54,045 nt of DNA from assembly GCA_035532415.1 (NCBI GenBank), contig DATKRB010000065.1, positions 1-54,045 on the forward strand, given 5' to 3'. This document shows, one piece after another, positions 25,970 through 35,001 of this stretch. Numbering within the stretch: position 1 is the first letter of the stretch; every line of letters starts with the position of its first letter. The translations under genes were made by a program, and so were the position numbers. Source of the DNA: DATKRB01 sp035532415. Lineage in GTDB: Bacteria > Actinomycetota > Acidimicrobiia > Acidimicrobiales > RAAP-2. The notes beneath the pieces were generated by a model, which saw only the letters and a program-made list of their open reading frames with translations, did no database searches and was not told the origin of the DNA.

Positions 25970-28018
25970 GTGCTCCAGTATGTGATTGCCGGGTTGGTCC
26001 TGGGCGGGATCTACGCCATCGCCGCCTCGGGACTCGTCGTCACGTACTTGTCCGCAGGTATCCTGAACTTCAGCTTCGGGGCGCTGGCCTACGCGGTCGC
26101 GCGGTTCTACTACTTCCTCAACTCCGAACATCAATGGGCGATCGTCCCCGCCGGCCTGTTGTCGATCCTGGGGTTGGGGCCGGCCCTGGGCGTCTTCCTC
26201 TACTTCGCGCTGTTCCGGCTGCTGAGGCTCTCCTCCCCGCTGGTGAAGGTGGTGGCGACCCTCGGTGTGTCGGTGGCGATCCCGCCGTTGTGCACGCTGA
26301 TCTTCGGGAGCCAGACGATCCTGAAGGCGCCCGGCCTGGCCCCCCAGCCCGTCCGGGTCTTCGACTTCCTCAACGTGCCGGTGACGATGGACCAGATCAT
26401 CGTCTACATCTGCGTGGTGCTCATCGTGGTGATCGGGGCGGTCGTCCTGCGCTACACCGACATCGGCCTCCGGGTCCGGGCGATGGTCGACTCCCCGGCG
26501 ATGACCTCGTTGTCCGGCACCAATCCCGGAGCGGTGTCGGTCGGGGTCTGGGCGGCCAGCATCGGTCTCGCCGGCCTGACCGGTGTGCTCTCTGCGCCCA
26601 TCATCGGGCTCGATCCCGGAGACTTCACGTTGCTCATGGTGGCCGCCTTCGCGGCGGTGATCGCGGCCAAGCTTCGGAACCTCCCGGTCGCCGTGCTGGT
26701 CGGGCTCGGGATGGGGATCGCCGGGGCGCTCGTGCAGTACTGGCTGCCGCCGAGCAGCTCGTTCACCGCAGCGGTCCTTCCGAGCATCCCGTTCGTGGTG
26801 ACCGCCATCTTCCTCATCTACTTCATGATCCGCAGCGGCGGGATCGACGAATCGGCGGGGGTGGGCGGCGCGCTCGACCGAGCGATCACCCCGCAAGGTG
26901 AGGCGAAGATCGCGGCGAGCACCAGCGACCAACCTGCTGCCCGGGCGCTCAGCTGGCGTCCGGCGGTGATCGGCTTCGTCATCGTCTGCCTCCTGCCCCT
27001 GATCCTGCACGGTTTCTGGGTCGGCCTGGTCGGCCAGGGGGTCTGCTTCGGCATCATCTACCTGTCGTTCACGCTGGTCACCGGTGAGGGGGGCATGATC
27101 TGGCTCTGCCAGTCGACCTGGGCCGGAGCCGGTGGGATGACCATGGCGATCCTCGCAGTCGACCACGGATGGCCGGTGATGGCCGCGGTGCTGGTCGGTG
27201 GTCTCGTCGCCATGCCGTTCGGGGTCCTGATCGGAATCCTCACCATCCGGTTGGGCAACCTTTACGTCGCTCTGGTCACGCTCACCTTCGGTCTGCTGGT
27301 GGAGAACCTGGTCTTCAGCCGTCAGATCTTCCAGAACAGCGGCATCGGCATCAACGTCACGCCACCGCAATTCGCATCGGGGGCAAAGGCGTTCGCCTGG
27401 TTGGCGCTGGCGGTGTTCGCCGTGATCGCCCTCCTCATCGTCAACCTGCGGCGGTCCACCACGGGGCTCGCGCTCAACGCGGTGCGATGGAGCGAGCCCG
27501 GTGCCAAGACCTTGGGCATCAGCGTGCTCCAGATGAAGCTGATCGTCTCGGGCTTCGCCGCCTTCGTGGCCGGTATCGGCGGCGCCATGCTCGCCCTGTC
27601 GCTGGGTGCCGCGCTGTCGGCCAACTACGCCACCCTGATCGGGGTGGTCTGGCTGGCCACCGTGGTCACACTCGGCATCCGCTCCAACGTCGCGGCGCTC
27701 TTCGCCGGACTCGCGAGCACGTTGCTGGCGGGTGTCGCCCTGGTATACCTCCCCAAGGCCTGGGGCAACGTCCCCCCGATCCTCTTCGGTCTGGGTGCCA
27801 TCGCCGTCGCCCGGTACCCCGACGGCACGCTGGCGATGCAGGCCCGCCAGATCCGTACGCTCTGGACCAAGGTGTTCCACAGGGGGACGGCACCGGGCGC
27901 CCAGCCGGGTCCGTCCGAAACCAGCCGTTCCGAGCCGCCACCCAAACCTCAACCGAGCACCGTGAACGCCGCCGCCGGCCTGGCCGGCCCCGACGCGGTG
28001 GGCATGGCTCCGTCATGA
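25970..28018 (+). CDS. Branched-chain-type ABC transporter permease, LivH-LivM fusion
   Basis: A 682-residue membrane protein joining two permeases that are usually separate. Residues 1-290 are LivH-like (IAGLVLGGIYAIAASGLVV at the N-terminus), 290-328 a charged linker, and 330-635 LivM-like (TLVTGEGGMIWLCQSTWAG; LRRSTTGLALNAVRWSEPGAKTLGI). A Pro/Ser-rich cytosolic tail covers 635-682. About 16-18 hydrophobic segments can be seen. It overlaps the ATPase gene by ATGA. Substrates of this class include branched amino acids, urea, aromatic acids and other carboxylates. No periplasmic binding protein is encoded nearby. Confidence 0.92.
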   Translation: MLQYVIAGLVLGGIYAIAASGLVVTYLSAGILNFSFGALAYAVARFYYFLNSEHQWAIVPAGLLSILGLGPALGVFLYFALFRLLRLSSPLVKVVATLGVSVAIPPLCTLIFGSQTILKAPGLAPQPVRVFDFLNVPVTMDQIIVYICVVLIVVIGAVVLRYTDIGLRVRAMVDSPAMTSLSGTNPGAVSVGVWAASIGLAGLTGVLSAPIIGLDPGDFTLLMVAAFAAVIAAKLRNLPVAVLVGLGMGIAGALVQYWLPPSSSFTAAVLPSIPFVVTAIFLIYFMIRSGGIDESAGVGGALDRAITPQGEAKIAASTSDQPAARALSWRPAVIGFVIVCLLPLILHGFWVGLVGQGVCFGIIYLSFTLVTGEGGMIWLCQSTWAGAGGMTMAILAVDHGWPVMAAVLVGGLVAMPFGVLIGILTIRLGNLYVALVTLTFGLLVENLVFSRQIFQNSGIGINVTPPQFASGAKAFAWLALAVFAVIALLIVNLRRSTTGLALNAVRWSEPGAKTLGISVLQMKLIVSGFAAFVAGIGGAMLALSLGAALSANYATLIGVVWLATVVTLGIRSNVAALFAGLASTLLAGVALVYLPKAWGNVPPILFGLGAIAVARYPDGTLAMQARQIRTLWTKVFHRGTAPGAQPGPSETSRSEPPPKPQPSTVNAAAGLAGPDAVGMAPS

Positions 28019-28872
28019 CCGTGGCCGAGAGCAACCCGGCCGTGGCGAGCACCGCCGTCCCAACCCCCCTCCTCAGTGCCACCGACATATCGGTGCGCTT
28101 CGGGGGGCTCAAGGCCCTGTCGGGCGTGGACGTGGCCGTCCCGAGCGGCACCATCGTCGGCCTGGTCGGTCCGAACGGCGCCGGGAAGAGCACGTTGTTC
28201 GGGGTGCTGTCGGGGCTGCTCCGGCCGAACTCCGGGCGGGTCTTCCTGGCCGGGGAGGACGTGACCAAGGCCTCTCCGCAGTCCCGGGCCCGACGAGGCC
28301 TGGCCCGTACCTTTCAACAGCCGGAGCTGTTCATGGGGCTCACCGTCCGCGAGCACCTCGTGCTGGCGCACCGGGTCCGGCATTTTCGGTCACGGCTGTG
28401 GAAGGACATGTTCACCGCGGCCAGCCTGAGGCGGCCCGACAAGGCGGAGAACGATCGGGTCGACGGGCTGCTCGAGTTGCTGCTGCTGACCCGGTTCGCC
28501 TACCAGTTGGCCGATAGCCTGCCCCTCGGGACGAGCCGCCTGGTGGAGGTCGGGCGAGCGCTCGCCGCGTCACCCTCGGTGATCCTTCTCGACGAGCCAC
28601 TCGCCGGCCTCGACGCCCACGAGGCAGAGCGCCTCGCCGCCGCGCTGCGCCGCACGGTCGACGAGGAGAAGGTCTCGCTGCTGCTGGTGGAGCACGACGT
28701 GGCGATGGTGTTGAGCCTCTCGAGCCACATTTACGTGCTCGACTTCGGTTCGCTGATCGCTCAGGGCTCCCCTGAACAGGTCCGGATCGATCCAGCGGTT
28801 CGCGCCGCCTACCTCGGGGACGAGGACAATGTCGCGGAGGGTCGGACGTCGACGCACGAGGGAGGATCATGA
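28015..28872 (+). CDS. ABC transporter ATP-binding protein, LivG-like
   Basis: 285 residues from the ATG at 28015. Walker A GPNGAGKST (52-60), Q-loop ARTFQQPELF, a divergent signature LPLGTSRLVEVGRAL in place of LSxGxxR, Walker B VILLDEPLAGLD and H-loop VEHDV. The LivG length and the long helical insert (RSRLWKDMFTAASLRR) fit the family. The start overlaps the permease stop and its own stop overlaps LivF, so the three subunits are translated in a chain. Confidence 0.93.
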   Translation: MTVAESNPAVASTAVPTPLLSATDISVRFGGLKALSGVDVAVPSGTIVGLVGPNGAGKSTLFGVLSGLLRPNSGRVFLAGEDVTKASPQSRARRGLARTFQQPELFMGLTVREHLVLAHRVRHFRSRLWKDMFTAASLRRPDKAENDRVDGLLELLLLTRFAYQLADSLPLGTSRLVEVGRALAASPSVILLDEPLAGLDAHEAERLAAALRRTVDEEKVSLLLVEHDVAMVLSLSSHIYVLDFGSLIAQGSPEQVRIDPAVRAAYLGDEDNVAEGRTSTHEGGS

Positions 28873-29627
28873 GCGACGAGACCGGGCTCGTGGTGGACGG
28901 GCTCGAGGTCCGGTACGGGCCTTCGAAGGCTCTGTTCGGTATCACCTTCGAGGTGAAAGCCGGCAGCGTCATGGCCGTGCTCGGGCCCAACGGGGCCGGC
29001 AAGAGCACCCTCGGCCGCGCCGTGTCCGGGCTCGTGCCGACGTCGGGCGGGCACGTGCGGTTCAACGGCCAGGACATCACCCGATGGGCGCCGCACCGGA
29101 TCCGCCGGGCGGGACTGACCTACATTCCCGAGGGCCGTGGGATCTTCCCCGGGCTCTCGGTCGTCGACAACCTGCGGATGTCCACCCGCCAGCTCGGTGG
29201 GCGCGCCGAGCGCCAGGCCGGGATCGACCGGGCCATCGAGATGTTCCCCATCCTCGGCTCGCGCCAGGGGCAACGGGCCTCCAGCCTGTCGGGAGGGGAG
29301 CAGCAGATGCTCGCCATGGCCCGCGCCCTGGTGGTCGACCCCCAGATCATCATCGCCGACGAGATGTCGCTCGGCCTGGCTCCGCTGATGGTGGACCAGG
29401 TGTTCGAGAGCCTCCAGAAGGCCCGGGACTCGGGGATCACCATCATCTTGATCGAGCAGTTCATCCACCGGGCCCTGGCCTTTGCCGACACCTGCATCAT
29501 CCTCAGCAGGGGTCTGGTGGGCTGGAGTGGGCCGGCCAAGGGGGCCGGCCAAGAGGTGCTCGACCGTTACCTCGGGGAGGCGGCCACCGCTGCTGCAGAG
29601 GGCGCTGCGGCAGAGGCCTCCGCCTAG
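28869..29627 (+). CDS. ABC transporter ATP-binding protein, LivF-like
   Basis: 252 residues. Walker A GPNGAGKST (39-47), LivF-typical LTYIPEGRGIFPGLSV, intact signature LSGGEQQMLAMARAL, Walker B IIIADEMSLGLAP and H-loop switch IEQF. The ATG overlaps the LivG stop (ATGA). An Ala/Glu-rich tail ends the protein. It is the last gene of the transporter operon. Confidence 0.93.
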   Translation: MSDETGLVVDGLEVRYGPSKALFGITFEVKAGSVMAVLGPNGAGKSTLGRAVSGLVPTSGGHVRFNGQDITRWAPHRIRRAGLTYIPEGRGIFPGLSVVDNLRMSTRQLGGRAERQAGIDRAIEMFPILGSRQGQRASSLSGGEQQMLAMARALVVDPQIIIADEMSLGLAPLMVDQVFESLQKARDSGITIILIEQFIHRALAFADTCIILSRGLVGWSGPAKGAGQEVLDRYLGEAATAAAEGAAAEASA

Positions 29628-29708
29628 GGCGGCAGAAGCCGCTGCCCGGTCCTTCCCCTCCCGGGGGCTCCTGCTGGGACCCCGTCGGAGGGCGGCAGGT
29701 GCCGACCG

Positions 29709-29903
29709 TCAGTCGTCGGCGATGGAGATCGCCTGCTTGGGACAGAGGCGGACGGCTTCCTCCACCTTTGCCCGCAGGTCTGGCGAAGGGTGTTCGACGA
29801 GGAGGTGGAGCTGGTCGGCATCGTCCAGTTCGAACACCTCCGGGGCGGCCCCGACGCACAACGCGTTGCTCTCGCACTGGTCGTGATCCACCACTATCCG
29901 CAT
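29709..29903 (-). CDS. Small 3Fe-4S-type ferredoxin
   Basis: 64 residues with Cys10, Cys16 and Cys54 in the pattern CxxNxxC…CP. This is the actinobacterial mini-ferredoxin class that usually serves cytochromes P450; the residue at the fourth ligand position is Asn (CESNALC). No P450 gene lies in the window, so its partner is elsewhere or is another redox enzyme. It follows the crotonase at 29968 by 64 bp on the same strand. Confidence 0.9.
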   Translation of the reverse strand: MRIVVDHDQCESNALCVGAAPEVFELDDADQLHLLVEHPSPDLRAKVEEAVRLCPKQAISIADD

Positions 29904-29967
29904 CGCTCTCTCCTCGTCTCGGTACGGCGTCGGCCGGGGCATCGTGGGTCGCGCCTGCGCCGGCTCG

Positions 29968-30744
29968 TCAACGCCCCGACCACGTCGGATCCCGTTTCTC
30001 GATGAACGCCCGTGCACCCTCCTTGGCGTCCTCGCTCCCGAACACGCTCGGAGCGAGAGCCTCCTGTCGCTTCCACGTGTCGGCCTTGCCGGCATCGGCG
30101 GCGAAGAGGACCAGCTCCTTGGCCACCTGCACCGCCAGGGGGCCGTTGCGGGCGATGACCTCGGCAATCCCGAGTGCCTCGTCGAGCACCCGGCCCGGGG
30201 GGACGACGCGATTGACCAGACCCAGCTGCAGCGCCCGCTCGGCGTCGATCGCCTCCCCGGTCAACACCAGCTCGAGCGCCACGGCCGCCGCGATCCGGCG
30301 ACCGATCTGAATGCCACCACCCGCCGGGAAGAGCCCGCGTTTCACCTCGGGCAGACCGAAGACGGCCCGGTCCGACGCGACGACCAGGTCGCAGGCGAGC
30401 AGGACCTCAAAGCCGCCGGCGACCGCAGTAGCGTTGGCTGCCCCGATGACCGGCTTGCGGCAACCCTCTCGGATGAAGCGCTGGTACGCTTCGAGCCCCT
30501 TCTGAAGGCTCGCGTCCGCCGCTGCCCCCTCGGTGAACTCCCGTAGGTCCATCCCGGCGCAGAAGGCACGATCGCCGGTCCCGGTGATCACGACGACCCG
30601 GACCTCGGGATCGGCGTCCGCCACCTCGATCCCGTTCCCCAGTCCGGCGATCACCGCCCGGTTCAGCGAATTGCGCGCTTCGGGCCGGTTGATCCGGAGC
30701 AGCTGCACCACGCCCCGCCGCTCGCTCACGAGCTCCGCCGTCAC
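29968..30744 (-). CDS. Enoyl-CoA hydratase (crotonase)
   Basis: 258 residues and the most classical crotonase in the window. LRINRPEARNSLNRAVI, oxyanion loops DRAFCAGMDLREF and ANATAVAGGFEVLLACD, then FGLPEVKRGLFPAGGG. Both acidic positions (Glu in GGFEV and in LPEVK) are present, which supports true 2-enoyl-CoA hydration. C-terminus AFIEKRDPTWSGR. GTG start. It is upstream of the ferredoxin on the same strand and divergent from the CaiB operon across a 361-bp gap. Confidence 0.92.
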   Translation of the reverse strand: MTAELVSERRGVVQLLRINRPEARNSLNRAVIAGLGNGIEVADADPEVRVVVITGTGDRAFCAGMDLREFTEGAAADASLQKGLEAYQRFIREGCRKPVIGAANATAVAGGFEVLLACDLVVASDRAVFGLPEVKRGLFPAGGGIQIGRRIAAAVALELVLTGEAIDAERALQLGLVNRVVPPGRVLDEALGIAEVIARNGPLAVQVAKELVLFAADAGKADTWKRQEALAPSVFGSEDAKEGARAFIEKRDPTWSGR

Positions 30745-31105
30745 ACCACACCCCGATCTCGCCCCACCCGTTGCCCCACCTGTTGCACCTCCGCTGAGCT
30801 CCGGCCTCCGGCCGGGTCCGGTCAGCGTAGCGTCGTGCTCTCCCTGCCGCAGGTCCCGCCTCCCTGCCGCAGGTCCCGCCTCCCTGCCGCAGGTGCGCGC
30901 TGTCTCCCCCTACGAAGGTCTGGACCTCCCTGGTCCTCTGCTAGGGTGCCCCTGCCCACACCTTGGCATCGACAAGCTTGGTACCGGGCGCGGACGGGGC
31001 ACCCGATGAAGCCCGGGCCAGCCGAGCCGGCTCCCAACGGCTCGCTGTCGGAATCGGTCGGGCCATCGGGGGGCTCACGGGACCTGACGACCAAGGAGGG
31101 GAGAC
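30745..31105. other. 361-bp divergent intergenic region
   Basis: There is no coding frame I would support. It contains three 20-bp tandem repeats (30841-30894), a possible -10 TAGGGT at 30942-30947 and, at its right end, the AAGGAGGGG ribosome site of the CaiB gene. Confidence 0.6.
30841..30894. repeat. Three tandem 20-bp repeats carrying a palindrome
   Basis: Two identical 20-bp units (30841-30860 and 30861-30880) and a 14-bp third copy (30881-30894) each contain the perfect inverted repeat CCTGC-c-GCAGG. They lie between the crotonase and the CaiB operon. Evenly spaced palindromes two helical turns apart are what an operator array would look like. Confidence 0.85.
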
Positions 31106-32335
31106 GTGCCGCATCGTCCGATGGAAGGTGTCCGGGTGCTCGAGGTGGCCCAGTTCACGTTCACGCCGGCTGCCGGTGCGGTGCTGGCGGACTGGGGTGC
31201 CGAGGTCATAAAGGTCGAGCATGCCGTGACCGGTGATGCCCAGCGAGGGCTTCAGATCGGTACGGGGGGAGCATCGGTCGGCTCGTTCCAGCCGCTGATG
31301 GAGGGTCCGAACCGGGGCAAGCGGAGCATCGGGCTTGCGCTCGAGAACCCGGCGGCCATCGAGGTCCTCTACGAGCTGGCGCGTACGAGCGACGTCTTCC
31401 TCACCAACTTCCTTCCCGACGCGCGGCGCCGCCTGGGCATCGACGTCGAGCACCTCCGCAAGGCGAACCCGAAGATCATCTACGTACGGGGCAGCGCGCA
31501 TGGGCAGCGGGGTCCCGAGGCGACCAAGGGCGGCTACGACGGGAGCACGTTCTGGTCGCGTGCCGGGAGCGCCATGGGGCTGACACCCCCCGACTCGCCG
31601 AGGGTGATCGGGATGCCGGCCGGTGCCTACGGCGACAACATGGGAGGCATGACCATCGCCGGGGGCATCTCGGCGGCGCTGTTCGCCCGCGAGCGGACGG
31701 GGGAGCCGTCCATCGTCGACGTCTCGCTCCTCGGTCTGGGGACCTGGGCAACCAGTCTCTCGGTGAACACCGCCCTGCTCACCGGCTCGGTCATGCCGGT
31801 CCCGCCGCTCGACTCCCCACCGAATGCGCCGGTGAACCCCCTGATCGGCAACTTCCGCACGTCCGACGGTCGTTGGATCAACCTCACCATGCTGCAGGCC
31901 GGCCGGTACTGGGCCGACGTCTGCCGGAACCTCGGCATCGAGCAGTACATCGACGACGAGCGCTTCGACGACGCCCACAAGCTCATCGCCAATGCGGCGG
32001 AGGCCGGAGCCGTCGTCGCCGGGGCGATCGGGTCGCACACCTACGCCGACCTGCTCGAGCGGTTCAAGAGGCTCGAGGGTCAGTGGGCGCCGAACAACGA
32101 CTCGCTCGAGCTGGCCGCCGATCCCCAGGTCCGGGCGAACGGCTACATCGCCACCGTGACGGACGGCGAGGGCAACGAACGCGAGCTGGTGACGAACCCG
32201 GTGCAGTTCGAAGAGACGCCACCCGTGCTCGTCCGTGCCCCCCAGTTCGCCGAGCATACCGACGACATCCTGCGTGAGCTGGGCAAGAGCGACGACGAGC
32301 TGATCCAGCTGAAGATCGACGGCGCGGTCACCTGA
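31106..32335 (+). CDS. CaiB/BaiF-type CoA-transferase
   Basis: 409 residues from a GTG after AAGGAGGGG. N-terminal MEGVRVLEVAQFTFTPAAGAVLADWGAEVIKVE is the family CoA-binding start. The predicted catalytic Asp177 is in AYGDNMGGMTIAGG. It transfers CoA between a donor (often succinyl-CoA) and a carboxylic acid. It is first in a rightward operon with CMD, DUF35, thiolase-like and dehydrogenase genes, so it probably activates or recycles the acid used there. Confidence 0.92.
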   Translation: MPHRPMEGVRVLEVAQFTFTPAAGAVLADWGAEVIKVEHAVTGDAQRGLQIGTGGASVGSFQPLMEGPNRGKRSIGLALENPAAIEVLYELARTSDVFLTNFLPDARRRLGIDVEHLRKANPKIIYVRGSAHGQRGPEATKGGYDGSTFWSRAGSAMGLTPPDSPRVIGMPAGAYGDNMGGMTIAGGISAALFARERTGEPSIVDVSLLGLGTWATSLSVNTALLTGSVMPVPPLDSPPNAPVNPLIGNFRTSDGRWINLTMLQAGRYWADVCRNLGIEQYIDDERFDDAHKLIANAAEAGAVVAGAIGSHTYADLLERFKRLEGQWAPNNDSLELAADPQVRANGYIATVTDGEGNERELVTNPVQFEETPPVLVRAPQFAEHTDDILRELGKSDDELIQLKIDGAVT

Positions 32336-32454
32336 CCGCAGGACCCGTCGGCGCCTCGCCGGCACCGGCGCACCCATCGGCGGTGGACCGATGCGGGAGC
32401 CGGGTAGGGGCGGCGGCGGGCGATCGATGATCCGCTGCAACAGGAGGAGCCGAC

Positions 32455-33288
32455 GTGAATGACGGACTTGCCGACGCGACGACGATCGGAGGGACACCGG
32501 CCGAGCGACGCGAACGGGGCGCCCGGGTCTACCGGGAGGTGATGGCGGTCCCGTTCGAGGGACCGCTGACGGCCTACGGCTCCACGGGCGTCCTCGAGTT
32601 CGTCTTCGGTGACATCTGGGCCCGATCGGGACTCGACCGGCGCAATCGGCGTTGGATAGCCCTCGCCTGTTCCGCCGAGGCCGGCATCCCCGAACCGATC
32701 GAGTCACACGTCTTCGGGGCCCTCGCGAGCGGGGACATCAGCTACGAGGAGCTGCTCGAGTTCGTCCTCCACTTCGCCGTGTACTGCGGCTGGCCGAGGG
32801 CGTCGCAGGCCGAGCGGATCATTCACGAGCAGTTCGAGCTGATCCGGCGGGCCGAGGGGAAGGACGCCGCCCCGGGCTTTCCAAAGCCGACATGGGGTGA
32901 GGACCTCGCCCCCGAGCAACGCATCCGGAACGGTGAGGCGTCGTTCATCGGTATCAACTGTGTCCCGGGGGCGCCCCAGCACACGCCCTATTCCCGGGCC
33001 GGGATCGTGCACTTCGTCTTCGGGGAGGTCTGGCAGCGGCCGGGCCTGTCCATGCGGGACCGCCGTTTCATCACGTTGGCGTGTGTGGGCTGCGACGATT
33101 CTCAGATCCCCGTCCGCTCGCACGTGTACTCGGCGCTCAGGAGCGGTGACGTCTCCATTGAGGAGATGCGAGAGGTGGTGCTGCAGTTCGCCACCGTGGC
33201 GGGATGGCCGAAGGCGTCCTTCCTCGACCAGGTGGTCGGCGAGTCGGTCGAACGGATTCAGGGAGAGGAGGCGTCCGCCCGGACCTGA
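32455..33288 (+). CDS. Carboxymuconolactone decarboxylase-family protein, two CMD domains
   Basis: A 277-residue protein with two CMD/AhpD-like helical repeats: residues about 40-130 (RNRRWIALACSAEAGIPEPIESHVFGAL) and about 180-270 (RDRRFITLACVGCDDSQIPVRSHVYSAL). Each repeat keeps the SHV…AL helix, but the AhpD CxxC is absent except for CVGC in the second. GGAGGAG precedes the GTG. Two-domain members occur with aromatic and cyclic-acid catabolic genes; a lactone or dienoate decarboxylation role is possible but unproven. Confidence 0.82.
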   Translation: MNDGLADATTIGGTPAERRERGARVYREVMAVPFEGPLTAYGSTGVLEFVFGDIWARSGLDRRNRRWIALACSAEAGIPEPIESHVFGALASGDISYEELLEFVLHFAVYCGWPRASQAERIIHEQFELIRRAEGKDAAPGFPKPTWGEDLAPEQRIRNGEASFIGINCVPGAPQHTPYSRAGIVHFVFGEVWQRPGLSMRDRRFITLACVGCDDSQIPVRSHVYSALRSGDVSIEEMREVVLQFATVAGWPKASFLDQVVGESVERIQGEEASART

Positions 33289-33397
33289 CCGAATATCCGA
33301 TGCCGGGTGGGTGAGGCTAGGGTGACCGCCAGCATTCTCGTCGGGCGTGCACGCCGTCGGCCCGTCCGTACGCGCCGGAACCGGGTTGGAGGGGGAG

Positions 33398-33829
33398 ATG
33401 AAAGAACCGACCGTTACACCGCCCATGCCCCATCCCAGTCCGATGACGCAATTCTTCTGGGATGGGGTGGCGGCCGGGGAGCTGCGCATCCAGCGCTGCC
33501 AGCGGTGCAGGCACTACATCCACTACCCGAGGCCGTACTGCCGGTTCTGCCGCTCCGGCGATCTCGCCGGGGAGCAGGTCTCGGGTCGGGCGACGCTCTA
33601 CTCCTGGACGATCGCCGTCCAGCCCTTCCATCCCTTCTTCGTCGACAAGATCCCGTACACGCTGGCGACGGTCGAGCTCGTCGAGCAGCCCGGGCTCATG
33701 TTCCTCTCCCATGTGGTCGACTGCCCCGAAGAGGACCTCCGTGCGGGGATGCTCCTGAACGTCACGTTCGAGCAATTGGCCCCGGAGCTCACCCTGCCGA
33801 TGTTCCGACCGTCGGTCGACCGAGGATAG
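33398..33829 (+). CDS. DUF35 (zinc ribbon + OB-fold) acyl-CoA-binding protein
   Basis: 143 residues from the ATG at 33398 after GGAGGGGGAG. The rubredoxin-like zinc ribbon uses Cys34, Cys37, Cys48 and Cys51 (CQRC…CRFC). An OB-fold follows with GRATLYSWTI. It is 10 bp before the thiolase-like gene. In sterol side-chain catabolism a DUF35 domain (ChsH2) binds the Ltp2 aldolase, so this pair most likely forms the same kind of complex. Confidence 0.88.
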   Translation: MKEPTVTPPMPHPSPMTQFFWDGVAAGELRIQRCQRCRHYIHYPRPYCRFCRSGDLAGEQVSGRATLYSWTIAVQPFHPFFVDKIPYTLATVELVEQPGLMFLSHVVDCPEEDLRAGMLLNVTFEQLAPELTLPMFRPSVDRG

Positions 33830-33839
33830 GAGGCGCGCC

Positions 33840-34997
33840 GTGGCGAAACGGAACCGGGTGGCGATCGCCGGAGTCGGTTACTCGACGATCGGGCGGAAGA
33901 CCGGCCTGACCATCGAGGACCTGGTGGCCCAGGCCACCCAGGCCGCTCTCGACGACGGCGGCATGACGGTGGGCGACATCGACGGGATCTCCACCTTGGG
34001 CAGCGAGGCCCTTGCCGATGGCTGGATGCTCGGCATCGAGCCCCTCAACTGGTTCTCCACCTCCGGGGCGTCACCGGCCTTCGTCCACCCCGCGTTGATG
34101 TCCATTGCCGCCGTCGCGTCGGGCATGTGCCACACCGCGCTGGCGCTGCGCATCATCCGGCAACAGCCCAGCGGTGCCGAGCTCGCCGCCGGGGACACCT
34201 CGGGAAACCCGATGACCGCGGGGTTGGCGGCGACCTCGGGGGACCGTCAGTTCCTGACCCCGTTCGGAGCAGGGAGCGCGACCCAATGGGCGGGGCTCCT
34301 GACCCAGCGCCACATGGCCCAGTACGGCACGACGGAGGAGCAGTTCGGTCATCACGCCATCACCCAGCGGCACCACGCCTCGCTGAACGAGGACGCGTTC
34401 TTCCGTGATCCGCTCACGATGGAGGATTACCTGGCCGCCCGGTTCGTCTCGAAGCCGCTGCGCATCCTCGACTGCGACTATCCCTGCGATTCGGGTTCCG
34501 CGGTGATCTTCACGACGGAGGAGCGGGCCCGTGACTTCGCCAAGCCCCCGGTCTTCGTGGACGCCTGCTCCCTGTCGGCCATCCGCGATCTCAACTTCGA
34601 GATTCTCGAGGACATGGCCGTCACCTCCCCGGCCCACTGTGCCCGGGAGCTCTGGTCGCGAACGGACCTCCGGCCCGCCGACGTCGACACGGCGCACCTC
34701 TACGACGGCTTCTCCGTCATCACCTTCCAATGGCTCGAGGCGCTGGGGTTCTGCGGGCCCGGAGAGGCGGGCCCCTTCGTGGAGGAGGGCAATACCCGGC
34801 TCGGCGGACGGCTGCCGGTGAACACCGACGGCGGGGCCTGCAACGTCGGGAGGCGTCACGGTGCGAATTTCTGCATCGAGGCCACCCGCCAGCTCCGGGG
34901 CGAGTGCGGGGAGCGCCAGGTCGAGGGCGCCGAGGTGTCGGTGTTCAGCAACGCGTTCGGACCGTTCTCCGGAGCCGTCCTCCTGACGAAGGACTGA
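33840..34997 (+). CDS. Thiolase-fold protein lacking the nucleophilic Cys, probable Ltp2-like aldolase
   Basis: 385 residues with a thiolase fold. The region equal to ENACATG of true thiolases reads TSGASPAFVHP, so Cys is replaced by Ser78. The GHPPGATG region has become GRRHGANF, and HNIGGP has become SNAFGP. Such changes mark the lyase branch (Ltp2/Ltp3/Ltp4), which performs a retro-aldol cleavage of a hydroxyacyl-CoA. A Tyr in HLYDGF stands where HDCF is found in the thiolase at 7592. GTG start, coupled to the DUF35 gene upstream. Confidence 0.85.
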   Translation: MAKRNRVAIAGVGYSTIGRKTGLTIEDLVAQATQAALDDGGMTVGDIDGISTLGSEALADGWMLGIEPLNWFSTSGASPAFVHPALMSIAAVASGMCHTALALRIIRQQPSGAELAAGDTSGNPMTAGLAATSGDRQFLTPFGAGSATQWAGLLTQRHMAQYGTTEEQFGHHAITQRHHASLNEDAFFRDPLTMEDYLAARFVSKPLRILDCDYPCDSGSAVIFTTEERARDFAKPPVFVDACSLSAIRDLNFEILEDMAVTSPAHCARELWSRTDLRPADVDTAHLYDGFSVITFQWLEALGFCGPGEAGPFVEEGNTRLGGRLPVNTDGGACNVGRRHGANFCIEATRQLRGECGERQVEGAEVSVFSNAFGPFSGAVLLTKD

Positions 34998-35001
34998 GCA
35001 C

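Noticed and set aside
25937..27952. Long open frame of about 670 codons antisense to the fused permease
   Set aside because: Composition (runs of His, Gln, Asp, Arg) is that of a codon-position shadow in GC-rich DNA. The opposite strand encodes a clear membrane protein.
29627..29709. Rho-independent terminator after LivF
   Set aside because: GC-rich partial stems exist, but they contain bulges and no U-tract; not convincing.
30841..30894. CRISPR-like repeats
   Set aside because: Contiguous 20-bp units without spacers; better explained as an operator array.
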